This document shows, in pieces, positions 11,300 to 24,286 of a DNA stretch of 64,000 nucleotides (position 1 is its first letter; the number at the start of each line of letters is the position of its first letter). The notes below the pieces were generated by a model that did not search any database, was not told where the DNA came from, and worked only from the letters and a program-made list of their open reading frames with translations. A program made the translations under genes and the position numbers. The stretch is from Monilinia fructicola (Eukaryota > Ascomycota > Leotiomycetes > Helotiales > Sclerotiniaceae): positions 1,550,501-1,614,500 of the forward strand of contig VICG01000004.1 of assembly GCA_008692225.1 (NCBI GenBank). Reading direction: 5' to 3'.

Positions 11300-12375
11300 A
11301 AAAAGTTTGGTTGCACGTCTGTAGGATTTTTGAATTTCTCAGGATTTAGAAAAGTACAAATTTTATAGCACTGCTCGAAAGCTCTCAACTGCGCGATTCT
11401 AGGAAAACTATCAGCGCACTAATTGAAGAAGGATTGAGGTTGCTGCAGCTTGGGGCGTTTGGGTAATTTTTGGTGAGGAATCTGGAAGCGGGACCTTCCG
11501 GTTTGTTTACACTCTGTGAGCCTCGGCACTTTTTCTGTATGATTTAATGATGATGGGATGATAGAGACCTTAATAGCCGAGCAGATTCACTCTTGACTTT
11601 GAGTGGAAAGCTTTTGGTTGCATGTCTGTAACTTCAAGCCACCAAGGTTGATTGACTTTTGGCACTTTTGAAATATGAAGTTTCTGGTTATGATAACTTG
11701 AAGACGTCCATGGATGTTCTTCACTCCATAAGGAAGTTCAGAGGTTACCTACCTAGGTACTTATTGTTTTTCAAAAACCTTGTTCAATATACATTCGATT
11801 TGAGTAAGTCAGTTGGTTCGAAAGTTAAAGACGATGGCACCCAGGGTAGAAAGTTTTGGTTGCACATCTAACAATAAGGTTACGATCCCAATGGTTCTAC
11901 TGTCCATTCATCGGCATGCCCTCTTCGCGGAAGGTTGTGATCACGGCAGCTTGATGCGAAGTTCTAGTGAGTTCGCGTAGAAAGCTTTGACCTTAGATCT
12001 CCTGTATGAGAACTTGGAAATTCACTCTACTCGTGGGAAATTCACTATGCCTATGCTGAAATCCACTAGGAAGCCTTCAGTGAATACATATCACTAAAGT
12101 CGAAAATCGTTCAAATTTCATGTTTTTAGTACCAATTTGTCAAATTCATCGACTTGCGATACCTATACCAAGTTTTTTTTCTTCGCAACTTGCATGGTTA
12201 GACCTTGACGGCGCTGCATAGGTGTGGTTCGAAATTTTGTCTCAAACGGTGGATATTCACCTATATTTTTGAGTTTATGCCGAGGTTCGGCGGGATCAAC
12301 TATTTTCCAGGCAACGCTTATCCCCTTTTGGGTGTTTTCCGGGGTTCTACCGAATTGTTGCACGTCTGTGGGCGA
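11300..12375. repeat. Dispersed short repeat TTGGTTGCACGTCTGT
   Basis: Similar copies are seen near 11307, 11612, 11853 and 12356, with one or a few differences (TTGGTTGCATGTCTGTA, TTGGTTGCACATCTAAC, TTGTTGCACGTCTGTGG). They are spaced about 240-500 bp apart on the same strand. This suggests an array of longer, strongly diverged units of which this word is the best-kept part. Confidence 0.5.
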
Positions 12376-14581
12376 TTTTCAACTCACATACAAAAAGTTG
12401 TATCTTTTGCAATTGTTGGATGTTCAAAAACTTTTTTGCGGGAGGTAGAAGAGGACACTTTGAATAGTGTAGGAAAACCTCTAGCGGCAGATTTGAAATA
12501 ACGTTGGTGGCGTGGGAGCTCGCCGCGTTTTTTGCATTTTCGAAGTTTTTTTGATTTCTAGCCACGATTTACGGCCGACGATGCTGAAACGTTGGCAGGA
12601 AGGTCTCTTAAAGTTAAGAAAGGTTTCCTGCTCGTTAAATTTAAAGTGGGAGGTGATTTGCCGTCTGCGAAGACTTTACCAGCTGTTGTTCATCCGCGCC
12701 CCTACTTTCGAGCCACGCCCTTCTCGATTCAAGTATATTGACCTGCCCAACTGTATCTCTAGGGAGTGCCACGAGTGCCAGCAATCATTTGCCCCCTTAA
12801 GGAGTATGAGCGGACACATTTTCAGTTAGTTGTGAGCATTTGCCCTCAGGCCGGCGATGATCGATTTTCGAGGACGGGGAGAATTGGAAGGGTATCTGCC
12901 ACAATGGATCATAGATGTTGGCAGAGCGTTTGGAGGATGCTGAGAAACACGCGCATCCAGGCAACTATTCAGAAACTCCTAATTCCAATCACAATAATAA
13001 AAAAGCTCAAGTTCTGTTCACACACCCACGCCGGCGCCCTATCCACCAGTGTTCCATCAATTCACTATGCGCCGGGAGGGATCAATGTTGTTCCGGGTGT
13101 CAAAAAATTATTGTCTCACATTTATCGCATTATGAAAGGGCATGACCTTGAAAATCTACATGTATTACAGTTTAGAGCCATTTCGGATGATCGTCTCATT
13201 CTAAAACTTAACTTTTGGCAGTTTAGGGGGAAATTGCGGAAGTAAGGGCTCGGGGCATTTTGGGGATTGGTCTATTCAACCTGACCTCGACTACATCTTG
13301 CTTGCATCCAACGAAAAAAAATCGCAGGAATACACCTTGAACACCGTGGAGGTAGAATTTTCAGATTGTTTATTGAGGGCTTTCCCTCGGGACAGTTGCG
13401 AGTTTCGCGGACTACTTTCTGCCCTGTCGTTTTATCTCATGCGATGCTTTTGCTGATCGGGGGCACACTTGCCAAAACATACTCTTTTATATTTAAATGT
13501 CTATCTGGACAGTGACTCTTTGTCTTATATTGGACGAAGTCTTAAGTTCGTATTGTAGCATCTGCCGGTTCAACCAATCCCATCCTGCTGGTATGCCTTC
13601 CATTTGTGTCCTCCTATTCTTCTTGTTGATTGAGCATTCGTTTTGTCTGACATTGTGGTCCATATGGGACTCGAAAGGAGTATTCGAGGTCTGCAGCTTC
13701 GAGCGCATGCTTTACTTTTTGTCGCATCTGCTCTCAGACGATCGCATTAGATCTCTATCACTTGCTAGTATCTGCCAATAATAAATGTTAGTCCCCGCAT
13801 CTTCCATTCTTGCCAAAGACCTCCCTCCCTCAACCATGTTTCCCGAGCATGAACTTTCCTGAGAATTGTTGCGCCACCCTCCAAATGTGAACAATTTGTG
13901 AAACTTACCACTTATCAAATGGCAACTTGGAACCCAAAGTCATAACATCTAGTATGCCTATCTTCAGAAACTTTTCGTAATAAGTTGAGGATTTGTGACA
14001 CTTTTGTGTTGGTGTTACCTTTGAAAGCTTTGTTCTCATGCGCTTGGCCCAAAATCTTTTCTTCTTCTTCGGCTTATATAGATTGGACGGTAGAAGGTCG
14101 CAGTGAATAACGCACTTTGCAAGATGGGAGAGAAGTATGAGGTGAGGTGGTAGGATAAAATAAAGGTGCTCTATTTCTATGATAATATGGTAAAGCGCTT
14201 TGAATTAGTAAAATAAGGTGAAAAAGAAGAGAAATTGGGTATGTCGATAGAGTTCTTTGGCTTTATAGAGAATGGCAAAACTTCTGCATTGGTAACAAAT
14301 GTAGCACGTTCAATATTGATGGATAATGAGAGGAATTATAATTGACTAGCACCAGTTGTGAAACCGATGAAATTAGTTCCTGCTGTACCTTTGCTACCAA
14401 AGGCATGCCCTTACGGATGCGAGCCCAGATTGCTCATGAACTGCAAGGTATGATAGAGATCAAGTCTCGTCTGTACTTTAGTCCCTCAATGTTGTGCTAG
14501 ATGTAAAGACCAAATCTGCTTCTGCATCTTAAGTCCAATATTGTGCTAGATAACATCCCTGCCACAGCCAGACAATACTCT

Positions 14582-15509
14582 TCAGCCCTTAATCTTCTTC
14601 TTTTTATCCTTTTTCTTTGGTTCCGAAGAAGCACTGCTTGATGGCCCATCCATCATTCCGGCCATTCCAGGCATTTGGCCTCCCATTTCAGCCATCATAT
14701 CCTTGAAGAAGTTCTCACTGACACCACCGCCAGATAATGCAGCACTATAGTATGGCAGGATTTCTCCCATCTTCCATCCCTTTGGCACTGCAGGTCTGGG
14801 TAATGGTTTGCTAGGATCAGGTGGTGGGATACCAGCAAGTTGAGGTTGCATGGCTGTTTTGTCTGTGGTAGGGTTGGCTTTCAAATGTTTCGCGATCAAT
14901 ATATAAAGGTGGTGTTCTGCAATTTACCATGTTAGTTTATGGCATTATCGCATCTAGTAAAACGCTTTGAGGGAATTCGCTAAAACAAAACATACTGTTC
15001 TTGATGGCACTTCCCCCTCCTCTAATATTAACCTTAACTCGGCCCGGGTTTGCCCAATCCTTGGGGTGAGTCTTGACTGGCTCAAATAGGGTTTCAATGC
15101 GAAGTCTAGAGCATGCTGCAACGATTTCTCGAGCGACAGGATTCTTGACAGCCAATTCAATGCCTACTCTTCTGCCTTCTGCCCGACTTCTGGTAGCATC
15201 AAAATATATTGGATAAATACATTGGAAATCTTTGTATTTAGAGCTATCTTCTGTAGAGCGAAACTGTGTGCCATCTGCACCGGTAGTTATTTGAGAGCCA
15301 GAAAATGGTATGTTGGCAGGATTCATCTGAGAAGATTTGGCATTAGGTGGTGGCGCGTGTTTGGTAGATGACGGTGCTGGTGTCCTCTTCTTGATAATAT
15401 CACGGTCTGAGAAATCCGAGGCCACATCTGAGATATCTCCTTCTGATGGATCGCTGGCGCCATATTCATTGTCGCTATCGTCGACCTCTTCAATTCGTGC
15501 GTGCGACAT
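14582..15509 (-). CDS. SEC65: Signal recognition particle subunit SRP19/SEC65
   Basis: SRP19-family subunit that binds SRP RNA and helps SRP54 assemble, so ribosomes are targeted to the ER. Exons are 15509-14996 and 14916-14582, giving 282 aa in frame. The acidic N-terminal region (residues 1-40, DSDNEYGASDPSEGDISD) is followed by the SRP19 fold from about residue 91: YKDFQCIYPIYFDATRSRAE, GRRVGIELAVKNP, ETLFEPVKTHPKDW, GRVKVNIRGGGSAIKNKHHL. The C-terminus is Met/Gly-rich and ends in a Lys-rich RNA-binding tail (KKKDKKKKIKG). The intron of 79 nt has a GTATGT donor and splits NKHHLY. The start is the only Met before the conserved fold, in good acidic N-terminal context. Confidence 0.92.
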
Positions 15510-17867
15510 CTTGCTTGACTATGTGTCGCAAATTGTGAATGAGTATGTGTGTACTCTAGTCTTGAAGTGTGGGGTGGTGGTGGGGGTCTAGACACCGAAG
15601 CTCAGAAGCTTCGAAGCTTAAAAATAAGCTTTTTGCTGGAAGCGAACAAATATCCTTTTCGGTCACGTGTAAGTTACTAAGGTTAACCACCATAGAATGA
15701 CAATCAGCAAGCACAATTTGCGCGATTGAGAGCTCGAAATACAGGTCCAAGGGAGATAACAAATTTGGTCCAGGCACGGCTGAGCTTTTCTTTCATTGTG
15801 GAGGAAGGTCGGGGTTGATGTTGATGTTGATGTTGACGGCTATGGACTTTCGTGGTAAAAGAAATGAATGATGATGATTACCTAGACAGAGGTTAAACTT
15901 AAAGAAACGAGTAGCTGGAGGAAGTGGATTGATGCCTGGAAACAATTACAGGAAAATGAAATCCAAGTATGGAGAATCCTCATATTTTATATTTTTCAGT
16001 AACATAAATTAGGTCAAAGTCCATATGTCTTCGAAGGTTGCAGCAACGAGGCTATGTTTCCGGGTATCGGAATGAAGTAGCGGCGCAGTACGACCATGTC
16101 AGCGTCGCAGCAAATGAGAAAGGTGCCTGAAATGCTGACCCTCATTAATCTCACCAAGCCACTCTCATCTGGCGGCTGGGATTGAACGGCGTCAATAGCT
16201 TTCATCACCCCATCATCGTCATCCGTATATGAAGAACCGAGCACGTACGAAGTAATTAAAGTCTTCTGATGGACTTGATAACCAAGTTCGGAGATATGTT
16301 TGTGAAAGTACTAGTGAATTCGCGTACGGAGTAAAGGATTTCATCATGGAACTTCTCTTTCCTGCAACAAAATTACGGGTGATTCTTCAGGAACCCATGC
16401 CGTGGCTGAAACATGCAGCTTTCGTTTTTTTTATCTTGGATTCCTAAATCTTGGGGTTCAAGAGATTCAAGATGTTTCCAGATTACAATTAGAACTTCTT
16501 CAGATAGTTAGGGTCTTTTGTGGACGATCTCCTTTCCAATATTTGAAAGTCCCCTGAAACTCGGTTAGATTACTGGAATTGTTGTGGCTTGTTCCACAGT
16601 AGGCTAAAGATGGCTAATATTCCTTTTGTATAACTATATTCATGGTAGTTCTAAGAACATCATATCTCTTTTGTCATATTTACTGTTGTTTTCAAATCCA
16701 ATAGATTCTATCAAGTTGACTTATGTTGCACAAGACCCACCAACTCAGTGGGAAGCCTAGTGGCGAATAATATACTTATTCCTCAGAAAAAGAAAAGTGC
16801 TAGAGTATGGATAGGCTCAATCAGGTGGCACTCTTAAGCCACCAATTTTTTTTGTTCGACTGTTTAAAATCTTTCTCAAAGCTGTGGTATTCTGACTCTC
16901 TTCAATGAGCATGAGCAAGAGAGGAATGCGACTAGGTTTTAGTTGACTTGAAGGAATACGAAGAGAATAATCGTCCTATTTAACCAGTCAGAGTTGAAAC
17001 TGGTTGCTACCTATTCAGCCTGTTCTTGTCCCAAGAAATCTGGGAAGATTTTGTGAGACTTTGGAGAATCTGGATGTAATGAGCTTCGACATTAACAAGA
17101 AGGAATTTGGTCATGATCAGGAGCAGGAGCAAGCCTATGGGAATTACAAGGTCAATGAATATTGTTTTGATATAAGGAATAATACTCTGGGTGAGATACA
17201 ATATTAATTTTTTGTCTTCTAAGGGCATCTAATTCAAGAAGCTGGGGGCATTCAAGTGGTGGTCCAATAAGCGTCTCTTGGTAACCTTCTTTGTACGGAT
17301 TCAGTTATCCATGGCCATTGTCTCTTCTTGATTTCAATTTATTGGACAGAGATGGTCTCCCAATTTTCATCCAGAGGGATCATTGCTTATATGGTAGTCC
17401 TCATCTTCGCTTATCGATGATAGTGCTGCTTGGTAACCAGGTTGTATGATTGAACACTGATGATTCACTTTCTAAAAAGAACCTAATCTCACGTTCTATC
17501 ACCGTCCAAGAGATTCTTTCGGGCAAGGCTGACTACCAAGGTTGCTCAAAATCTTTCCTCGAACAAAACCATAAAATTCTTCAGAATTCCATCTTTCTTC
17601 CTAGAGTCTTGCTCATTGATCAATTATCCAGACACTGACTAAGTCTGCCAACCAAGGATATACAATGGTGTCTTTGAAAGAGTCAGTTGATGACGGTGCT
17701 ATAGATGTGGATTTTGGTGTTGACAATGGTAAGCATTTGCCTTTTGTTCTCAGCAGTCAACTCCAAACAGAGATCATTCATATGTTGAATGTGCAAATTC
17801 AACGGTTGATTATGAAAATACTTAGCTAACATAATTGTGAAAAGTTCCTTCTAGATACGCCTCTGGG
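15510..17867. other. Intergenic region upstream of the RID-type gene
   Basis: No confident gene. A copy of TACGGAGTA lies at 16325-16333. At 17665-17728 there is a short open stretch MVSLKESVDDGAIDVDFGVD ending at a GTAAGC donor, with a TAG acceptor at 17852-17854. It could be the first exon of the methyltransferase gene, but the phase does not fit the downstream frame without a one-base change. Confidence 0.5.
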
Positions 17868-20320
17868 ATGAGAATGAGATCTGGTTCGCCAGCTATATCA
17901 GAAGCATCCTCCTGTACCTTGGCAGGAGATGGACCTGAAGCAGAGGCAGATTCAAATTGTACATTGCCAAGCTCCACTGCTCTTCACACACAGGCATATT
18001 CTTCATCTCCTTCCGAATCGCCTTCCACGTCTGAATCGCCTGCCATGCCTTCCACGCCTACCACACCTGCCACACCTGCCACACTTGCCCGAAAACGTCG
18101 TCGAGAGGATGGTACTTCAAGTAATTTGTTATTGATGGATCGAGAGACATCCAACAAACGTCGTACTGGGGCTTTAGCTGTGGCTTCTATCAGCATGAAC
18201 GCGGGCTCCGGCGTTAGTCTATCCCCTGCTTTTCCGCAAACTGCCATCCTCAATCATGTTCCATTGGATAGCCTTGGTACCCCCCAATCCAATCCTCGGG
18301 CCAACTCTCCTTCTCTTCCTATTCGGCTCGGCACTCCTCGCGCCACTACGAGCCCTCTTCGGACTCGCGAGACTCACCTTTCTGTCAGCCCGAAAGAAAT
18401 TATCGATCTAGACAGTGAAGAGCACCCCACCATTTTTAAGCTTCCTGATGGAGCTGTACTCATTGATCTAGAAGACTATGAGGGCGAGGCTAGACTGGAA
18501 GAAGAGATCTTTGGCATCGAGCCACAATTGATCAGCCAAGATAGCATAAGACGGGCGTCGCTTGCCCAACGGAACCCGAAGATCCTGCCTCCCAATGTCG
18601 AGATTACTTCCATACCTTGGAAAAACCAGTATACTCCGTCCCGGGAAAACAATCGAACTGAAAAACGGGACCTTCATAAAAATCAAGGTGATTGTCAAAA
18701 ACCTTACAACTGATGATGTGGCCATCAGAGGATGGAAACTCGTACGCACTCGTGAGTTTACTCTCGGTGGAATGGTTCAAAAGAAGAGGAACGAAGTAGC
18801 TTTCATCCATGAAATTGATAGAGATGATAGAAGAGACGTTTTGGAACAATCTGTAAATACAGCTCGCCTTGAAGATGTTGTAAGAATTCGTCGATTGGTA
18901 TGCACCAATCGACCACTTCCAGAGTGTAGATATAGCAAAAAGGATATTCCGTCAGAAATTGGATGTCAGGAAAACAAAGAGAAGATAAAATATATTACAG
19001 AAGAGATGGTGTTGGTAGCTAGATGGGCTTTTGTAGCAAGATATGCAAACGCCGAAGCAAGAGTGAGGAAGGGTTCGCTTGTGGATCGACCCAGAGATTC
19101 AGCGATTTGAGATCTCTGAATAAGGAAGAATGTACAATGGGTGAGTTTTGGAGCCGAATATCAGAAAGCTGCAGTGGAGAGATGAGGCCGTCCAGGGCAG
19201 CTCCAGAAACTCCAATGGCGGAGATAGTTCGTCCAGTACTCGTTCGAGATACACATACGGTGATGGCTGTAAGTCACACCACCCCCCATAAACTGACAGT
19301 TCCCTAACGACCTCCTCAGATTGCGGAGCTGGAGGTATGACCGCTGGCGCAGCCGCAGCCGGCTTCAACGTCAAATGGGGATTCGATTTCAACTCCAACG
19401 CCGGCCTCACATGGCAAAAGAACTTTCCCCTCGCAAAATTCCATCTCCTCCCGGTCCACGAATTCGCAGATCTTCCCGACCCTCACCACGAATTGTGGAT
19501 TGATATCCTCCACTTATCTCCCCCTTGCCAAGTTTTCTCCCCTGCACACACCGTTCCCGGTCAAACACGATGAGATGAACTACGCGAGTCTCTTTGGCGT
19601 CGGCTCTGCAATCAAAAAGTCTCGCCCGAGAATCGTTACCTTGGAGCAGACATTCGGAATCTTACATCCCAAAAACAAGAACGCCTTTCATGGGCTCATC
19701 GGTTGTTTTGCAGACTTGGGCTTTGACGTTTCGTGGCAGGTCGTAAAGTTCCAGGGATATGGATCACCGAGTAGAAGAACGCGGTTGATTATTCTTGCAG
19801 CCTGGTATGTGCTCTCTCTATCTATCTCTCATCTTGAACCCACAAGCTCAACTAACACGCGCCCCACAGCCCGGGAGAACCCCTTCCCCACATGCCCCAA
19901 TACACCTACACCGAGCCTTTCCTCTCCACCGCCTCCCAAAAACCCTACCGCACCCCCAACGAAGCGCTCTCCTCCATCCCGGCCAACGCCCCGAACCATG
20001 ACCCCCAAAACCCCCAATTGCACCGGTCAAATTATGTTCCCTGGGACGGGTCCGTCATTTGCGGTTGCATACTGACGGGTGGAGGGATCGGGCTCGGGCT
20101 ACCGAATGGAAGTCGCGGGATGACGAACAGGGAGTTGGCTGCATTGCAGACGTTTCCACTCCAACACGTTTTCCACGGGCAGGAGATCAGGAGACAGGTT
20201 GGGAACGCGGTTCCACCTGTTTTTGGGAAGATTCTCCTGGGGAGTTTGAGGAGGCAGTTGGAGAGGAGGGATGGGTGGGCCAGGAAGGAAGGCATCGTTA
20301 TTAGTTCGGATGAAGAGTGA
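17868..20320 (+). CDS. rid: RID/Masc1-type C5-cytosine DNA methyltransferase, several frameshifts
   Basis: Relative of Neurospora RID and Ascobolus Masc1, needed for repeat-induced mutation or methylation in the sexual phase. A Ser/Thr/Pro-rich N-terminal region is followed by a conserved block (RPGKTIELKNGTFIKI, RGWKLVRTRE, CTNRPLPECR, AEEM-like EEMVLVARWAFV) and the catalytic domain. Motif I is CGAGGMTAGAAAAGF, motif IV HLSPPCQVFSPAHTVPGQ with the catalytic Cys, and motif VI carries EQT in place of ENV (LEQTFGILHP), as in this subfamily. The C-terminus has MTNRELAALQTFP and RRQVGNAVPP. Clear introns are 19269-19319 and 19805-19869. Reading it through needs shifts near 18610-18625, 19095-19105, 19140, 19175-19182 and 19563. 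It is either a pseudogene or error-rich sequence; all catalytic motifs are still intact. Confidence 0.82.
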
Positions 20321-20942
20321 GGGGTGCGGGGGGCTGTGAGGCTCTGAGTGTATTTGTTTCTGCATGTTAGTTTAAGTAGATGGTAGAAGAGTTTGGTTTC
20401 ATTGTATTATAATTAGTTGGAATCTAGAGGCGAGATTCGGATACCCGTACCATGGCCTGAATAAAGTATTGTTTGATATTAAGTTTGCATAAGGTTGCTT
20501 AAATCATGAATATCATAATCACCAAATTTCTCATCATTGCAGACAGTTCTTCAGTAAGTCATTTTTTTCTCTTTTAACTAGATATTTAGTCCCTGGTATG
20601 TATCTAATGACCCGGACTCAAAAGTCAAACCCAAGCTTCCAGTCAACAATCGGGGACTATAGGTACAATAGAGAGCGGAAACATGAGATAATTGAATTGT
20701 AGTCCCAACTATTTAAACGGCGTAACCTATCTTATATCAAGACAATCAAATCCTCAGCCTGGAACAGAACTATGCAGAAGGCGATATTTTAGAAACCTGA
20801 CCAGATGTTGATTTCTATCCTGTTCACTGTCTCCCCTTCGATCCTGCTTCAAGTACCTCAAACAAGGTTATCCCAATGAGCAGAAATCCCCAGAACATTC
20901 ATCTTATGAACCCTCATTAACGCGAATCCGGCGGCGAAGTCG
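20321..20942. other. Intergenic, no feature seen
   Basis: AT-rich convergent 3' ends of the methyltransferase and F-box genes. No coding region or repeat was recognised. Confidence 0.5.
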
Positions 20943-22854
20943 CTATTGCGGATATATTCTGGCCACTTTGTCGTTCTTCTCGCAAAGTTCTCTATTAGAG
21001 TATTCACAGATCGCACTACTCCCAGTCTCCCTGGGATAGCAGACTCTCAAATTTAAGATCGACTTATTTCTCAATGTATCAAGTGCATCGTCCCATGTGT
21101 CACTTAATAAATAATTGCTGTATAATTCCAATCGCGAAACTGGCGACTTCAAACCATCCAAAAATTTCTGGAATTCGGATAGATAGAATGGCACTCTAAT
21201 CAAAAATACCGACTTGAGGTTTGGCCATGTACGACCAGTGAACAGCGGCCCTAGAGATTCTGGCGGGTCATAGTCGTCTTCATCGTTGATATCCACGCCG
21301 TGGTTCTGTAAATATGCTAGGTTGATGTCCATTTTTTCAAGACGATCTGTGTTGAGAACAGAAGAAAGATATACAATCAGGTTACCAAGGTTCTTAGGCG
21401 TCCATTCAGGATCATACATGTCGGAATACCTTGCTGCGCAGTAGAATGTGAACTGCTTCAAGTTTTGCGATGCAGCCGAGAGTTCTTTGATCTCTTTCAG
21501 ATGATGCTTTGAAATCGTAATCTTCGGGGCAGGTCACTTCAATGCCAATGTTTTCGAATAGATGGCCAGGCCTTGTGGATAGCGATTGGAAGTTTGAGTA
21601 AAAGTTGACAATAGGGTGAGCTCCAGTCTTTAAATCGGCCTGGAATCAGGTCCACTAATTCTCCACCAAACTCTTCTTTGACAAGATCCTCGATAAACAT
21701 TTCATCATCTCGGACGTATTCATATAGTGAGTGTAGCTTTGGATAAAGACTTGCATTTTGGCGGCTATCAGATTCCAAAGTACGGTTTCTATCATGGATA
21801 TGAAGCGTTTTTGCAAGGGGCATCCGAGTGATCGCAGAAGTTACAGCCTGGGTGAATGTTTCATTTTGCAACATTCTTTCTTGATCCTCATAGAGAGAAC
21901 GAAACCGAAAGAAAGCTCTGATGTAAAGCCTCTTCACTATACTAATACTCTCATCTGAAGATTTATCCGAGGCTAAAGAGACATCCTTGCTAACATACCC
22001 ATCTGACAAATCATCCTCAGCTAAATCCTCATCTAAAGAGTCTCCCTCAGTGGAATCCTCATCTGATGACTCATCTGAGAAGTCCCCCTCAGTATAATCC
22101 TTATCTGACGAGCGATCTGACGAGTCATCCTCAGCGACATCCTCAGCAAAATTTGTCAGAACCAGTAAAGATGTCAATTCAAAGTAGCTAAAAAACCTCG
22201 GTAAAGACGCCAATTCGTTCAACCTGGAAGATGTCTGGGCATCTAAAAGCTTTGGTTTTTTGTACTCCCAGGTATCAATGAGTAAGCCTAAGCAGACAGA
22301 CTTATACCTCAAGAACGTCTCGAATGAATCATAAAAACTGGGATTATAGTGAGAAGTTAAGATTCTGACAGTTCTGATACCCTTGCTGATAAGAGGGTGA
22401 GTCGAGACCATCTCAAGATGTGCCAAGGATGCCAAAGTCAACTCCACGCGCACGGAGTGGAGAAGTAAGGGTGAGCAGAGAATGTTGGTTGTTTGGCAAG
22501 TTAATCGGAGGTTCTTGATGGTTTCAAACTTAGGTTGTATTCCTTCTCCCTTCGTATTTTATCAAGTTCGTATTTGAAAACGTGGCTGCAAGGAGGCTCA
22601 AGAAGCTGTGAAGCCAATATGATGACAAAAATAGCATTGAGCACCTCTGTCGGAAGCTCTAGGAGGGTCAATGGTCCATTGTTTGATTGCGGATACAGGT
22701 TATTCTTGGAGTTCAATTTGAAGTAATCCAAACTGAGTTTCTGCTTCTGTTCTTCCTGCACTCCTATCTCAGCGTCAGAATCCTTCGTCTCAGGGGGAAG
22801 AGAGGCTTGATGGGAATTGTCAATCAAAGAAGAAATTTCCTTGTTTGAAGACAT
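20943..22854 (-). CDS. F-box-like protein with acidic repeat, frame-shifted
   Basis: Probable substrate-recognition protein for SCF ubiquitin ligase. The F-box-like segment is LTLLELPTEVLNAIFVII, about 60 residues from the chosen Met at 22854; then come KFETIKNLRLTCQ and VRVELTLASLAHLEMVS, typical of fungal F-box proteins with weak leucine-rich C-termini (WPNLKSVFLIRVPFYLSEF). A very acidic stretch near the middle repeats units like DESSDEDSTEGDS. The gene reads as one 636-residue chain only with shifts near 22531 (one base missing), 21558-21566 and 21526-21529 (one extra each; the last is a GGGG run). The net change matches the length modulo 3. No introns are needed. It may be a pseudogene, but each frame is open right up to its shift. 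Confidence 0.65.
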
Positions 22855-24286
22855 GTCTGCGAAGCTTTGAATTATTGGGGAGTTGTTTGGTTGAAGTTGT
22901 TTCTTGAAGTTGTTTCTTGAAGTAATGTCATGAAATACACAGTAGACAGTATGTTGCTTGCCTTCCGCGTGAGTTTCCTGCTGGGGAAGAAACAGGTGGG
23001 GATTTGGCATATACGTATCAAGTATATCCTCAAAGGTATTTATCAAATAAAATACCAACAGAAGAAGTGATGAGCCCTTTGTCGGTAATAGAAAGATGGA
23101 TATTTTGTCGGATAGTTGAAGAGGATACTAGGTAGTAGAAGAAAATGGTTGAAGAGGAAGATCGAAGAGGGGGATTAAATTAGAAGAAAAGTCTGTTCGG
23201 ATGACAATTGTAGAGGGTTAAAGACAGCTTGAGATTTGTTCGGCTATAGATGAGTAATCTTAATGCACACTAGCATATGATTTGCTTGTAGGTAATGGGT
23301 AGGTATCTCGGAGGCTGTACTATTTGGATCTTGGATCATGTTTTTATATGCCCAGATATGATTGGTTACTCTTGTAAATCAGAAAGAAATGTATCAGCGC
23401 GGGCATTGAAAGAAGGGAGTTCTTTGAAGGCAGCGAGCTGCTTTATGAAGATTTATATGACATCTCTATAAATTCTGAGCACCACCTAATCTTTGATCTG
23501 TATAGCTCCATTGCAGTCTTGATTCATGACCTAGAGATCATTCACAATGACTTTACAGTTATGGACTGAAGGTGACTTTATACAACTTTCAGCCATGACT
23601 GTTATGATATTTAATGATTTAAAAGCACTATGCACTTCCTAAATCATGACTTGGATGGAAACCAGGGACCTGATGTGTTGGGAATGATGAAGACATCATA
23701 CTCTTCCCCTCCCATATTGCTCTTATTCAACTTGAACCCTCCACTGTTGTGAATACTGCTCATATTGAACATCCCCCTCCATGTTCCTGTCCAGACTTAA
23801 ACGTTCTCCCATTCCCCTTGATGACTAAGATTCTCCCATCGTTACACTCGTACAACTTGAATTTTCATTCCCACTTGTTTTTCTAGTGAGTCTTAACCAT
23901 CAAATGCACTCCCAAGAGTCATTCTCCTACCTTCCCAAATCTCCCCCTATCATCAATGAACACCAGCACCAATTACTCCTTTCAGGCCTATACATCAATG
24001 ACTGCTTTGAAAAATGAAGAAGGAATAATACCATACATCTTAAGCAAATGCAATGAAATGCGTCACAGTGATACCCAACACCCCTCTACAAGGGTCTCAG
24101 AAAATGTATAAAAGGATTTGGAACCCCCCTCAAGGTCTCTTTTCCTTTTCTTCTATATCTTCCACATACCACTCAAATATTTCAAGAGATAACCAAGTTC
24201 CATACCTCCGCATCAGATACTCTTGCATACTCGCATCACACAGCCTTGCATCAACCAAGCACATACATACCGCCCAGCAAGCCATC
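22855..24286. other. Intergenic region with promoter of the 24287 gene
   Basis: AT-rich DNA between divergent genes. No coding region was recognised apart from short open frames. Confidence 0.5.
24107..24114 (+). promoter_or_regulatory. TATA box (TATAAAAG)
   Basis: A perfect TATAAAAG lies about 180 bp before the start codon at 24287, followed by a CT-rich tract near 24138-24165, a common arrangement at strong fungal promoters. Confidence 0.5.

Larger units (their letters stand above)
9213..14581. other. Gene-poor tract with old repeats
   Basis: There are about 5.4 kb with no recognised gene. It includes the ~204-bp duplication (10812-11219), four scattered copies of a TTGGTTGCACGTCTGT-like word between 11300 and 12375, and one TACCTAGGTA at 11750-11759. 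Open frames around 12512-13245 include a possible C-x2-C-x12-H motif (CHECQQSFAPLRSMSGH), but frames break repeatedly and I cannot call a gene. It may be a degraded transposon neighbourhood. Confidence 0.5.

Noticed and set aside
12512..13245. Possible C2H2-like zinc-finger gene
   Set aside because: Only one C-x2-C-x12-H match followed by a stop; neighbouring frames do not continue a finger domain and no intron model works.
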